Below, in pieces: positions 1 through 8,561 of a DNA stretch of 64,000 nt. The position numbers were made by a program, and so were the translations under genes. Source of the DNA: Bacteroidetes bacterium GWF2_43_63 (GTDB taxonomy: Bacteria; Bacteroidota; Bacteroidia; Bacteroidales; DTU049); assembly GCA_001769275.1 (NCBI GenBank), contig MEOQ01000032.1:1-64000 (forward strand), read 5' to 3'. The notes beneath the pieces were generated by a model. It worked only from the letters and a program-made list of their open reading frames with translations. It made no database searches and was not told where the DNA came from. Position 1 is the first letter of the stretch; every line of letters starts with the position of its first letter.

Positions 1-167
1 TGCGACAAATTTCATCATTTTTTGTCACAACTAACTGATTTTCAATAGCGATTTTTCAACATGGCAACAGGGGCGGACAAGTCAGGACTACCATTGATGT
101 CACAACTCCAGATTTCACCCTGATCCCAGCTCCTGTTACTCTGAGCTCCGCCGCTGTCATCCTGAGT

Positions 168-206
168 GTTTGAAGTGACGACCCGAAAAATAAGTTAGCT
201 TCAAAC
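168..206. repeat. Short inverted repeat in intergenic repeat tract
   Basis: GTTTGAAG (168-175) is exactly inverted as CTTCAAAC (199-206). It lies in a tract beginning TCATCCTGAGTG and ending ATCGAAGGA, a style of intergenic repeat I recall as common in Bacteroidota. Nothing coding is visible in bases 1-288. Confidence 0.4.
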
Positions 207-288
207 GTATCGAAGGAGACAGCGAAAATCAATATGTTTATGGAAATTTTCTAACACTCACATATATAGTAACTTGTAGAGGCAAATT

Positions 289-1038
289 TTAAAAGGGATT
301 GGAATACATTATTGTTTTATTGTTCTTTGATAAATATAGTTCTGAATAGAATTCCGACATTCTGACAATTTTCAATTTGTCACTTTGATTTAATTCAAAA
401 AATGATTGATCAAAAAATTCATGGGACAATTCGTTTCTATAGAAGTATAAATTATAAAATAATAATCTTGTGAATGAACGAAAAGAGCTTAGGATTTTAA
501 AAGCTCCTGTTTTTGTATTAGGCAAGATGATTCTCATTTGAAAGAATCCTAATGATTTTTCGAAACGACCTAATTTTGGTATATCAACTACGTTTTTCTC
601 AGCATACTCAAATGGTTTCGAATTCTCTGGCTCGTCACAATTGTAATAGTTGTAATACTTTTTTGCCAATTGTTTTGGGTTGTATATCTTGTCATTGAAG
701 TACAAAATACCCTCTTCGTCAATAGTAATTCTGAATCCCATCTCCTGTATTCCGCATGGCATTTTATTTGGTTCCCTAAAAACAAAGATAAGGCTACATT
801 TTGAGCCCAAAGGAAATTCTTCAAATAGAAATGCTTGTTCACTGTTATTCATTAGTAGAGGCACAATAAGATTCTTATAATAGTTTAAACATGAGGCATT
901 CTCTTCGCTTAGATATCTAATGATAGTCATCGTTTTGATATCATCGATTGTGTAAAGCTCAGCATTGCCCTCAACTTTTTTATTTGTGCATGCGGCAACT
1001 AAAACAGAAACTAACAAGATGGAAAAACCTTTAAGCAT
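289..1038 (-). CDS. Hypothetical lipoprotein
   Basis: This 249-residue protein begins with a short hydrophobic signal and a lipobox ending in VAAC (Cys at residue 17), so it should be lipid-anchored after export. The mature part has no motif I recognise: it is rich in Phe, Tyr, Asn and Lys, has no internal repeats and carries no T9SS sorting domain. It stands alone, with its downstream side facing the window edge and about 500 bases without a gene upstream. Its AT-rich codon use differs somewhat from glnS next door, which may mean recent acquisition or simply low expression. Function is unknown; the lipoprotein call is firm, anything beyond that is not. Confidence 0.7.
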   Translation of the reverse strand: MLKGFSILLVSVLVAACTNKKVEGNAELYTIDDIKTMTIIRYLSEENASCLNYYKNLIVPLLMNNSEQAFLFEEFPLGSKCSLIFVFREPNKMPCGIQEMGFRITIDEEGILYFNDKIYNPKQLAKKYYNYYNCDEPENSKPFEYAEKNVVDIPKLGRFEKSLGFFQMRIILPNTKTGAFKILSSFRSFTRLLFYNLYFYRNELSHEFFDQSFFELNQSDKLKIVRMSEFYSELYLSKNNKTIMYSNPF

Positions 1039-1554
1039 AGATCGTTTGAATCTATAAATTTATTAAGTAACATGGAATATCTTTAAGCAAATCAGTTTTC
1101 GGATTAAAATTTTGAAAAATGATAATTTAAGTTCTTTTCATGCCTTGTTTTCGTTATTCATCTGTGTAGAGGGAAATTTAAAAATGAAACAATTTTTATA
1201 CAACCAAAAATACATATAAAAATATTTTCATGTATTGAAATATGAGATTTCAAAAGTACTTCAAGGTGCAGTCATAGTACCGACCGAAAGCGACGAAATG
1301 TTCAAACGCTCCTTCTTCCTTCTCATTTCCTTGTTCCTTATTCATCTTAATTTCATGAAGCTCGTCAAGTTCATAATGTAGAAAGGCACTTTTTATAGTT
1401 GTCAGTTGTGAGTAGTCAGAGACCAGTTTTAATGTCACTCATACTCTCACATTTGCGAAGCACACATCGACGCAGTCGCACATTTCCACACTTCCTTGTT
1501 CAGTGTTCAAATCACCCTTCAAATCAAAAATCTCAAATCTGATATCTTAAATCA
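1039..1554. other. Intergenic region with degenerate repeats, no gene seen
   Basis: This stretch of just over 500 bases between the lipoprotein gene and glnS has no convincing gene. A 62-codon frame on the minus strand (1250-1438) consists of low-complexity repeat text (degenerate TCAGT units, plus CCGAAAGCGACGAA, which recurs in the 46.7 kb hairpin). The copy of CGACGCAGTCGCACATTT at 1468-1485 also lies here. Confidence 0.5.
1468..1485. repeat. 18-bp intergenic repeat (copy 1)
   Basis: CGACGCAGTCGCACATTT is identical to 8537-8554. It contains the small palindrome CGAC-GCA-GTCG. Both copies sit just past the 3' end of a minus-strand gene (glnS here, the thioredoxin-like gene there). Confidence 0.6.
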
Positions 1555-3234
1555 TCACTTCGCCCAGCCATCCTTCAGCGTCACCGTCCGATTGAAAACC
1601 GGCTTTCCTTCAGGGCTTTCCTTGTCAGGAACAAAATATCCGAGCCGCTCAAACTGAAAGTATTGTCCCGGTTTTGCGTCTGCCAGTGCGGGCTCGCAAT
1701 ATGCAGTAACCGTTTTTATGCTGTCGGGATTCAGGTAATCAACAAATGTTTTTCCTTCTTCGGCATCGTCAGGTGCGTGAACCGTGAAAAGCCGGTCGTA
1801 GAGTCGTGTTTCGCAGGCTACAGCTTGCTTTGCGGGAACCCAGTGAATCGTTCCTTTTACCTTGCGGCCATCAGGACTATTTCCACCGCGACTGGCCGGA
1901 TCAATTTCTCCGTAAATTTCAATCACACTTCCGTTTTCGTCTTTTTTGCATCCGGTGCATTTTACGAAATAGGCATAACGCAGACGTACTTCATTGCCCT
2001 GATACAGACGGTGATAGCCTTTTACGGGTTCTTCCATGAAATCCTCGCGCTCGATGTATAATTCACGTCCGAAAGGAATTTCGCGGGTTCCGGCTGCTTC
2101 GTCTTCCGGATTATTGATGGCCGTTAAAAGATCGGTGTTGGCATCGTCGAAATTCGTGATAATCAGTTTCACCGGATTCAGCACGGCCATGCGGCGTTCG
2201 GCGCGTTTGTTCAGGTCTTCGCGTACGCAGAATTCAAGCAAACCAAGTTCAATTACATTCTCGCGTTTTGCAATGCCCACCTTGTCGGCAAACATTCGGA
2301 TGGATTCGGCTGTATATCCACGACGACGCATCCCGCTGATGGTCGGCATCCGCGGATCGTCCCAGCCATTTACGTATTTTTCGTTGACCAGCTGCAGCAG
2401 TTTACGCTTGCTCATCACGGTATAACTCAGATTCAGTCGTGCAAATTCAATTTGCTGTGGCGCATGAATGCCGATGTTTGCAATGAACCATTCATATAAT
2501 GGGCGATGTACTTCAAACTCAAGCGTGCAAACCGAATGGGTGATGCCTTCCATCGAATCGCTCTGTCCGTGCGCATAATCATACATTGGATAAATGTTCC
2601 ACTTATTTCCTGTGCGGTGGTGTTCCGAATGCAGAATGCGGTACATAATGGCATCGCGCATGTGCATGTTGGGTGAGTTCAGATCAATTTTGGCGCGTAA
2701 AACCATGGCCCCATCAGGAAATGCGCCATCGCGCATGCGACGGAATAATTGCATGTTTTCTTCAGGCGTGCGGTCACGATGTTCGCAGGCAATGCCCGGG
2801 CGCGTAGGCGTGGTGCGGTTTGCGCTGATTGTTTCCTGACTGCATTCGCACACATAGGCTTTGCCGCCCTGAATCAGTTTTTCGGCCCAGTCATACAACT
2901 GCTGAAAATAATCACTGGCGTAAAACTCATTGGCCCATTCAAAGCCGAGCCATTTAACATCCTCCTTGATGGAATCGACATACTCAACTTCTTCCCGGGT
3001 CGGATTGGTATCGTCGAAACGCAAATTGCATTTGCCGTTGTATTTGCGCGCCAGTCCAAAATTCAGGCAGATGCTTTTTGCATGGCCGATGTGAAGATAT
3101 CCATTGGGCTCAGGCGGAAAACGAGTCAGAACGTAATTAAAACGTCCGCTCTCCAAATGCGAGTCAATGATTTCTTCAATAAAGTTTTTCTGCACTTTTC
3201 CTTCTTCAGGAAGATTGATTTTTTCGTCGGCCAT
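1555..3234 (-). CDS. glnS: Glutaminyl-tRNA synthetase
   Basis: GlnRS charges tRNA-Gln with glutamine in the cytoplasm. The 559-residue length matches the bacterial enzyme (about 550). The class I signature HIGH is at residues 48-51 within PPEPNGYLHIGH, and the KMSKS-type loop reads VMSKRK near residue 273. The C-terminal half looks like the usual anticodon-binding beta-barrels. GluRS-like alternatives are excluded by the PPEPNGYLHIGH form, which is typical of GlnRS. The start follows a -7 element (TAATTTTG, minus strand, 3251-3258) and diverges from folB, with only about 50 bases between the two starts. Confidence 0.97.
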   Translation of the reverse strand: MADEKINLPEEGKVQKNFIEEIIDSHLESGRFNYVLTRFPPEPNGYLHIGHAKSICLNFGLARKYNGKCNLRFDDTNPTREEVEYVDSIKEDVKWLGFEWANEFYASDYFQQLYDWAEKLIQGGKAYVCECSQETISANRTTPTRPGIACEHRDRTPEENMQLFRRMRDGAFPDGAMVLRAKIDLNSPNMHMRDAIMYRILHSEHHRTGNKWNIYPMYDYAHGQSDSMEGITHSVCTLEFEVHRPLYEWFIANIGIHAPQQIEFARLNLSYTVMSKRKLLQLVNEKYVNGWDDPRMPTISGMRRRGYTAESIRMFADKVGIAKRENVIELGLLEFCVREDLNKRAERRMAVLNPVKLIITNFDDANTDLLTAINNPEDEAAGTREIPFGRELYIEREDFMEEPVKGYHRLYQGNEVRLRYAYFVKCTGCKKDENGSVIEIYGEIDPASRGGNSPDGRKVKGTIHWVPAKQAVACETRLYDRLFTVHAPDDAEEGKTFVDYLNPDSIKTVTAYCEPALADAKPGQYFQFERLGYFVPDKESPEGKPVFNRTVTLKDGWAK

Positions 3235-3240
3235 TTTTTC

Positions 3241-3258
3241 TACTTTTGTACAAAATTA
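3241..3258. promoter_or_regulatory. Back-to-back promoters for folB and glnS
   Basis: TACTTTTG (3241-3248, plus) fits the Bacteroidota -7 consensus TAnnTTTG and lies 38 bases before the folB ATG. TAATTTTG (3251-3258 on the minus strand) is the same element pointing to glnS. The two elements are 2 bases apart, so the polymerases should compete. Confidence 0.6.
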
Positions 3259-3286
3259 CGAGCAAAATTTTTATCAACCACTATTT

Positions 3287-3643
3287 ATGGAGATTATTTC
3301 AATTGAAGGGATGGAATTCCGCGCTCCGGTGGGGTGTTTCGACGAAGAAAAAATTGTTCATCCGGGCTTTTCCGTTGATGTGTACATCTCGTTTGATGCA
3401 TCTGATGCAATGATGAGCGACAAACTTGACACTACGATCAACTATCAGGCGGTATATCTTCGGATAAAAGAAATAATGGAAGTGCATCACAATATAATTG
3501 AGCATGTGGCGAATCATATCCTCGATACTATTTTGAATGATTTTGCAAAGGCACAACATGTGCGCTGCAAAATTCATAAAACTTTTCCGGCCCTTGGCGG
3601 CCGCATTGCTGCTGTTGCTTTCGAAGCAGAGCGGGGGAGATAG
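3287..3643 (+). CDS. folB: Dihydroneopterin aldolase
   Basis: FolB cleaves 7,8-dihydroneopterin to 6-hydroxymethyl-dihydropterin and glycolaldehyde in folate synthesis. The 118-residue product has the family's pattern: EGMEFRAPVGCFDEE at the N-terminus, the TINYQAVY segment in the middle, then IEHVANHILDTI and a KIHKTFPALGG stretch containing the conserved Lys. I start at the ATG at 3287: the frame is open further upstream, but that part overlaps glnS antisense and lies before the -7 box at 3241. No other folate gene is adjacent. Confidence 0.93.
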   Translation: MEIISIEGMEFRAPVGCFDEEKIVHPGFSVDVYISFDASDAMMSDKLDTTINYQAVYLRIKEIMEVHHNIIEHVANHILDTILNDFAKAQHVRCKIHKTFPALGGRIAAVAFEAERGR

Positions 3644-3669
3644 GTTCCCATCCTTCGAAGGTTGGCTGC

Positions 3670-3755
3670 TATCTTATCACACCACCAGTAACTTTTTCTG
3701 GCGCGGATTTGCAATCCGTGACAGATAAGGTTTATCTTATCACACCACCAGTAAC
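3670..3755. repeat. 23-bp direct repeat of the pheT 3' end flanking a REP-like insert
   Basis: Bases 3670-3692 repeat 3733-3755 exactly. The second copy is the last codons and stop of pheT. Between them lie 40 bases containing the palindrome CGGATTTGCAATCCG. This looks like an insertion that duplicated its target or rebuilt the gene end. Confidence 0.7.
3704..3721. repeat. REP-like palindrome (copy 1)
   Basis: CGGATTTGCAATCCGTGA here is the exact reverse complement of 52729-52746. The core CGGATT...AATCCG can form a short hairpin. It is the only such element in the 40-base insert after pheT. Confidence 0.6.
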
Positions 3756-6188
3756 CTTCAACACATCATTGGTAATTCTTTCCATCGCCTTGTCAACCTC
3801 AACATCAGTCAGGGTTTTTTCATCGTGACGGAACATGAAACTAACGGCGTAGCTTTTCTTATTTTCCCCAAGTTTTTTATCGATGTAAACATCAAAAAGA
3901 TCAACTGCTTTCAATAGTTTCTTTTCAGCTCCCTGTGCGGCTTTCTGAATTGCTTCAAATGAAACATTGCCGTCAAGCAGCAAGGCCAGATCGCGGCGCA
4001 CAGCCGGAAATTTCGGAATATCCCTGAATCTGATACTGGTCTTACGGATTTTTTTCAATAACAAATCGAGGTTCACTTCTGCATACCAGATATTCGCATC
4101 AACATCGGAAAGCTTGCAAATGTTTGGATCAGCTAAACCAAAGGATGCAAGCGGCTTTTCATTAAGCATGTAGGTCATGCCAAAGACAAACTGATTGTTC
4201 ACTTCTGTTTTGGCGACAAGCGAATCCATGATGCCAAGGTATCCGAAAACGCCTTCCAAAGCGGACTTCATACAGAAAAAATCAGATTCTTCGGGTTTGT
4301 ATTTCCAGTTTTCGGGACGTTCGTTGCCGGTCATAATCAGCGAGAGCATGTTGGTCTCGGAAAAGCGTGCCATCACAGGTTTTTCTTTGTCCTGTGTGTT
4401 TTTGACATACGTTTTCCCGGGTTCAAAAAATTTCAGGTCGGCCGCACTCCGATTGATATTATGAGCAACCGACTGCAACATGCCGGATAACATGCTGTAA
4501 CGCATCACATTCAGCTCGCGGCTAAGCGGGTTTTGCACAGTAACAATGCTGTCAACCGGATACACACTGGCTTTTTCATACCATTGCATACTGTTGAGAG
4601 AGTTGCACATTATTTCACTGAATCCGTTGGCTGCAAAATAATTGGATACTTTTTGTATCAGTTCGTGTAAGGTAATTCCTTTGCTCGTCGGGTAAATCGT
4701 ATTCGATTTTTCCGGCATCGGAATATTGTTGTATCCATAAATGCGAAAAATTTCTTCATAAACGTCCACTGGACGGGTAACATCGGTGCGGTTGAGCGGA
4801 ACTTCGACCGTAATTTCTTCTGCATTTTGTTTTGAAATTACAAAGTCCAGATCTTTCAGAATTCCAATGGTTGTTTCAACTGAAATTGGAGATCCTGCGA
4901 AAGTGTTCATGGCAGTGAAGTTCAGCGTTACAACTGGTTTCTCGGCTTTTGCCGGATAGAAATCCGATATCTCGGAACTGATACTGCAGCCTGTAATTCC
5001 TTTCAATAATAAAGCAGCCCGTTTGATGGCATAAATAGTGATTTCCGCATCCGTGCCACGCTCGAAACGAAACGACGCATCGGTGTGCAATCCATGATAC
5101 TTGGCGGTTTTACGCACGGATACCGGATTGAAACAGGCACTTTCGAGAAACACTCTTTTTGTTTCCATGCTAACGCCGCTATGTGTGCCGCCGAAAACGC
5201 CCGCGATGCACATACCTTTTTCTGCATCACAGATCATCAGGTCGCGCGAGGTGAGCTTGCGTTCAACGCCATCGAGCGTAGTAAATGGACTACTATCGGG
5301 CAAACATTGTACAATCACTTTTCCACCGCTGATTTTGTCGTAATCGAAGGCGTGGAGCGGCTGTCCAAGCTCAAGCATCACATATTGCGTAACGTCGACA
5401 ACTACATTGATCGGACGTAGTCCGGCGGCTTCCAGATTTCTTTTGAGCCAGTCCGGACTTTCAGTGACATTAAGATTTGTGAGCGTCAGACCGCTGTATC
5501 GGATGCATGCTTCTGGATTTATTACTTCAACTGGAGTGGTCAGGTCGTTGTTGTCTACCTTGAAATCCTCCACCGATGGCATTTGCAGCTGAACGGAATT
5601 TTCTCCGCAACGGTTGTGCAGCGCGGCCGCCAGATCTCGTGCTACGCCCGTATGACACATCGCGTCGCTGCGGTTTGGAGTTAAGCCAATTTCAAAAACT
5701 TGATCGGATGAAAGATTGAAAAGTTTTGCTGCCGGCATGCCTTTTTCAGTCGCCGGATCCAATATCATGATTCCTGCGTGTGAGGTGCCGAGGCCAAGTT
5801 CGTCTTCAGCACAGATCATCCCGTTGCTTTCGATGCCTCGCATTTTGGCCTTCTTAATAACCAAAGTGGTGCCGTCCGATTTGTATAAAGTGGCTCCGGG
5901 TAAGGCAATCAACACTTTCTGTCCTGCGGCAACATTCTGAGCACCGCACACAATCTGTAATTGCTCCGTGCCGACATCTACCTTCGTTAGTGAAAGATGC
6001 TCGGTGCCTTCCACATGCGCGCATTCAAGCACGTGGCCGACAACAATTCCCTGCAATCCGCCCTTGATTTGTTCGTGCTCTTCAAGACCTTCCACTTCAA
6101 GACCATTGTCGGTCAGAATTTTCGAAATGGTATCTGCGGGCAGGTCAGTGTTCAGATATTGTTTCAGCCAGTTATATGAGATTTTCAT
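3732..6188 (-). CDS. pheT: Phenylalanyl-tRNA synthetase beta subunit
   Basis: PheT pairs with PheS to charge tRNA-Phe and carries the editing site. At 818 residues it has the full domain set: N-terminal B1 segment, EMAPII-like tRNA-binding domain (about residues 40-150, with the GLQGIVVGHV and IVCGAQN segments), B3/B4 editing region, B5, the catalytic-like core, and a C-terminal FDX-ACB anticodon-binding domain starting near RDIPKFPAVRRDLALLLD. pheS is not in the window, which is common in Bacteroidota. The gene has its own promoter (TATCTTTG, minus, 6205-6212). The last 23 bases, including the stop, are duplicated downstream. Confidence 0.97.
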   Translation of the reverse strand: MKISYNWLKQYLNTDLPADTISKILTDNGLEVEGLEEHEQIKGGLQGIVVGHVLECAHVEGTEHLSLTKVDVGTEQLQIVCGAQNVAAGQKVLIALPGATLYKSDGTTLVIKKAKMRGIESNGMICAEDELGLGTSHAGIMILDPATEKGMPAAKLFNLSSDQVFEIGLTPNRSDAMCHTGVARDLAAALHNRCGENSVQLQMPSVEDFKVDNNDLTTPVEVINPEACIRYSGLTLTNLNVTESPDWLKRNLEAAGLRPINVVVDVTQYVMLELGQPLHAFDYDKISGGKVIVQCLPDSSPFTTLDGVERKLTSRDLMICDAEKGMCIAGVFGGTHSGVSMETKRVFLESACFNPVSVRKTAKYHGLHTDASFRFERGTDAEITIYAIKRAALLLKGITGCSISSEISDFYPAKAEKPVVTLNFTAMNTFAGSPISVETTIGILKDLDFVISKQNAEEITVEVPLNRTDVTRPVDVYEEIFRIYGYNNIPMPEKSNTIYPTSKGITLHELIQKVSNYFAANGFSEIMCNSLNSMQWYEKASVYPVDSIVTVQNPLSRELNVMRYSMLSGMLQSVAHNINRSAADLKFFEPGKTYVKNTQDKEKPVMARFSETNMLSLIMTGNERPENWKYKPEESDFFCMKSALEGVFGYLGIMDSLVAKTEVNNQFVFGMTYMLNEKPLASFGLADPNICKLSDVDANIWYAEVNLDLLLKKIRKTSIRFRDIPKFPAVRRDLALLLDGNVSFEAIQKAAQGAEKKLLKAVDLFDVYIDKKLGENKKSYAVSFMFRHDEKTLTDVEVDKAMERITNDVLKVTGGVIR

Positions 6189-6204
6189 CCTGAAAAATTT
6201 TCAG

Positions 6205-6239
6205 CAAAGATACTGAATTCCGGCTTTTTTCAATCCAAA
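6205..6239 (-). promoter_or_regulatory. pheT promoter
   Basis: On the minus strand, TTTG (6236-6239), 23 bases, then TATCTTTG (6205-6212), close to the Bacteroidota consensus and 16 bases before the pheT ATG. Confidence 0.55.
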
Positions 6240-6315
6240 CATATGAACTTCATTTCTTCAATCATTCCCGAGTCCAATCGATAAGCCGCAGTGCTGCGCA
6301 GGCAGGACATGGAAT

Positions 6316-6350
6316 AGTTTGTACCTAACGCTTCTGGTAATTGCTAAATT
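6316..6350 (+). promoter_or_regulatory. Promoter of the M6-like metalloprotease gene
   Basis: TTTG (6316-6319), 23 bases, TAAATTTG (6343-6350), 25 bases upstream of the ATG at 6376. Confidence 0.5.
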
Positions 6351-6375
6351 TGTACATTTACATGACTAAGTTCAC

Positions 6376-7557
6376 ATGAAAAGAATAATAATCCTGTTTT
6401 TTCTGTCATGTCTGTTATCTGGAGTTCTCAATGCTCAGGAAAACAAAATCAGCTCGCGCAATGGTCAGGTTTTGCCTGTAAATGGAGCCATCCGGATATT
6501 GTTGATTTTTGTTGAGATTGAATATCCGGGCGGCGTTGACAAGTATGCTTCGGAAGTTGGTGAACAGTGGAAACCCGGCTCATATCCTGTCTGGTCAAAT
6601 GACCTTTTTGATGCGAATGCTTCTTCAGATTTGAAAGGTATTGCAACCCGTTATTATCACGAGAGCTCTTTTGGAAACTACAGTGTTTATGCTGATATTC
6701 TGCTGAATCCGGACAACCCATCTATCCCGTTTCAGTATAAAAGCAATGGCGAAGTTAATGTTTCTAATATTCTGATCGATGCATGGAACAAAGGATTTAA
6801 AACAAAATCATCTTTGCCGGCTGATAGTTTTGATCTCTGGGTAAAATCCAAATCTGGTGAAATAAAACAATCGAGAACGATGGATGAACCATTATCATTT
6901 GATCATGTAATGGTTATTGCGCGTAATTGTACATACCCGGGCAGTCTGGCCGGATATGCGTCGGCCGGAAATTTATCGGGCAAAGCTCCCTTCAGGACCG
7001 ATTCATACAGTGTGTTCGCTACGCGAAGTGCGAATCCGCTGAATATTCTTTTGCACGAGTATAATCATTTGCTTTTTGGAGGAAACAACGTGCATTGCTG
7101 TGGAGGAAACCATATGGCAAGCGGCAATCAATTGTTTTTATCTTTTCAGGGCGGATGGGGAATGATGGGAGCTGCCAATAAATCATTGATGACCTGCAAT
7201 GCCTGGGATCGCTACAAGCTTGGCTGGAAGCTACCTGACAAAGATTTGTATATTTCTGCAACTGATACATCAGGAAATGAGATTAATTCTGATTTCGATT
7301 TCAGCGACAATCGAATTGTTGACACACTGATAGTTCTCCGCGATTTTGTAACTTATGGAGATGCGCTCAGGATAAGACTTCCGGGTATTCCGGATAATGA
7401 GTATCCTCAATGGTTATGGGTTGAAAATCATCAGACAAAAAGTTTAACGGAAGCACTTTTGATATTTTCCAATACCAGGAGTCGGGTTGCACCGATCTTG
7501 CCGTCCCGGGATTATATGCATATATTCAGGTTGATCACAATGAACTCGAAGGGATGA
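6376..7557 (+). CDS. M6-family-like secreted metalloprotease, N-terminal part (frameshifted)
   Basis: A signal peptide (residues 1-20, ending NAQ) leads into a zinc-metalloprotease domain with HEYNH near residue 227, a good HExxH motif followed by Cys/His-rich text and a GGWGMMG segment, as in immune-inhibitor-A/M6 peptidases. Reading stays sensible to about VENHQTKS (base 7440), after which the frame encodes non-protein-like text to its stop at 7557. The other frame from base 7443 reads FNGSTFDIFQYQESG and runs into the next entry, so one base has been lost, most simply in the A run at 7437-7441. Either the gene is broken or the assembly has an error. The product is predicted to be exported. 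Confidence 0.75.
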   Translation: MKRIIILFFLSCLLSGVLNAQENKISSRNGQVLPVNGAIRILLIFVEIEYPGGVDKYASEVGEQWKPGSYPVWSNDLFDANASSDLKGIATRYYHESSFGNYSVYADILLNPDNPSIPFQYKSNGEVNVSNILIDAWNKGFKTKSSLPADSFDLWVKSKSGEIKQSRTMDEPLSFDHVMVIARNCTYPGSLAGYASAGNLSGKAPFRTDSYSVFATRSANPLNILLHEYNHLLFGGNNVHCCGGNHMASGNQLFLSFQGGWGMMGAANKSLMTCNAWDRYKLGWKLPDKDLYISATDTSGNEINSDFDFSDNRIVDTLIVLRDFVTYGDALRIRLPGIPDNEYPQWLWVENHQTKSLTEALLIFSNTRSRVAPILPSRDYMHIFRLITMNSKG

Positions 7558-8432
7558 AGGCTTTCGGAGGAAATGCTGATTTCATTAGGGCTCTGCCGGC
7601 AAGCGGCATGTACGATTTTGTCTGGGGTGACACTCTTGTAAGAAACAATTGGTGCCAGAATAATAAACAATATTATCCTTTTGAACGCAAATCAATACTG
7701 AAAAACCCTTTGAGCGGCAATGCCGTGACCGAAATGCCTGCGTTTGACGAGAACAATGATGGTCATCTAGAGGAAAAAGAAAAACGTGACCCGGCAATTG
7801 AATTTGTTTCCGGTGAATACTTCAACAATCTTCCATACCTTGGAGAGTCAGAAATGGCTTATACGCTAAGCGGAAATAATAAAATCGGAATTGGCACCAA
7901 CCCGTCTTCGGCAAATTCGCTTACAATGCTCAACGACAATAAGGCTGTCAACAAGGGACTGGTTCCGGATAACCGAATAATCTACCTGAATTCAGTCAGT
8001 GTTGAAATTGTACGCGAAGACTGGCCTTCATCGGGCGATGTGCTGGTGCGGGTTCGCAACGGTGATAATATTGTCTCGCAAAATGTACGCTGGTGCGCTC
8101 CGAAAATTGTTCTGTCCGATCTTCCGACTGATAATCAATTTGACCTGATCGTGGATAATAAAAAACGAGTTATTATTGATGCAGGACTCACTCCAACGCG
8201 CATTGATTCAGCAATAATGGTCAAAGGGAAAAAAGTGATCACAGATTACACACATTTTGAAATGATGCCCGGTACCCGTATGTTGCTCAAGAAAGGTGCA
8301 AGACTCGATATACGCAACGGATCAGTATTTCATGTTTCAAAAGGCGCTGTAATCGTTCTGGAAAAAGGCGCAAAAATAATCGTCAGCAAAGATTCAAAGC
8401 TTATCAATGATGGTGAAATAAGAAAGCTGTAA
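7554..8432 (+). CDS. M6-like metalloprotease, C-terminal part (frameshifted)
   Basis: This is the continuation of the preceding protease in another frame; the true continuity begins near base 7443, not at the ATG at 7554. It holds about 290 residues: an Asp-rich segment FDENNDGHLEEKE that could bind calcium, a beta-rich middle with NSVSVEIVREDWPSSGDV, and a C-terminus of short repeated strands (GARLDIRNGS, KGAVIVLEKGAKI) like a small beta-helix. No T9SS sorting domain is visible at the end. On its own it lacks a signal peptide and the catalytic motif, so it would be functional only if joined to the N-terminal part. Confidence 0.65.
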   Translation: MKAFGGNADFIRALPASGMYDFVWGDTLVRNNWCQNNKQYYPFERKSILKNPLSGNAVTEMPAFDENNDGHLEEKEKRDPAIEFVSGEYFNNLPYLGESEMAYTLSGNNKIGIGTNPSSANSLTMLNDNKAVNKGLVPDNRIIYLNSVSVEIVREDWPSSGDVLVRVRNGDNIVSQNVRWCAPKIVLSDLPTDNQFDLIVDNKKRVIIDAGLTPTRIDSAIMVKGKKVITDYTHFEMMPGTRMLLKKGARLDIRNGSVFHVSKGAVIVLEKGAKIIVSKDSKLINDGEIRKL

Positions 8433-8500
8433 GTATTACTGATTTTGTGTCTTATTTTTCGTCTCTCACATTCCCACATCGGTGCACTTGTCTCAGCTTG

Positions 8501-8520
8501 CCACGTTTTACGTGGTTTTT
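8501..8520 (+). terminator. Rho-independent terminator after the protease gene
   Basis: CCACG-TTTTA-CGTGG (8501-8515) followed by TTTTT. It fits termination of the plus-strand protease transcript. Confidence 0.55.
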
Positions 8521-8536
8521 AAGTGAGCCGCACATA

Positions 8537-8554
8537 CGACGCAGTCGCACATTT
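8537..8554. repeat. 18-bp intergenic repeat (copy 2)
   Basis: CGACGCAGTCGCACATTT, identical to 1468-1485, 8 bases past the 3' end of the thioredoxin-like gene. Confidence 0.6.
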
Positions 8555-8561
8555 TCACATC

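Noticed and set aside
1250-1438. 62-codon frame on the minus strand
   Set aside because: Made of intergenic repeat text (TCAGT units, CCGAAAGCGACGAA); composition unlike a protein and no ribosome site.
3167-3286. Longer N-terminus for folB
   Set aside because: These 40 codons overlap glnS in antisense and lie before the folB promoter.
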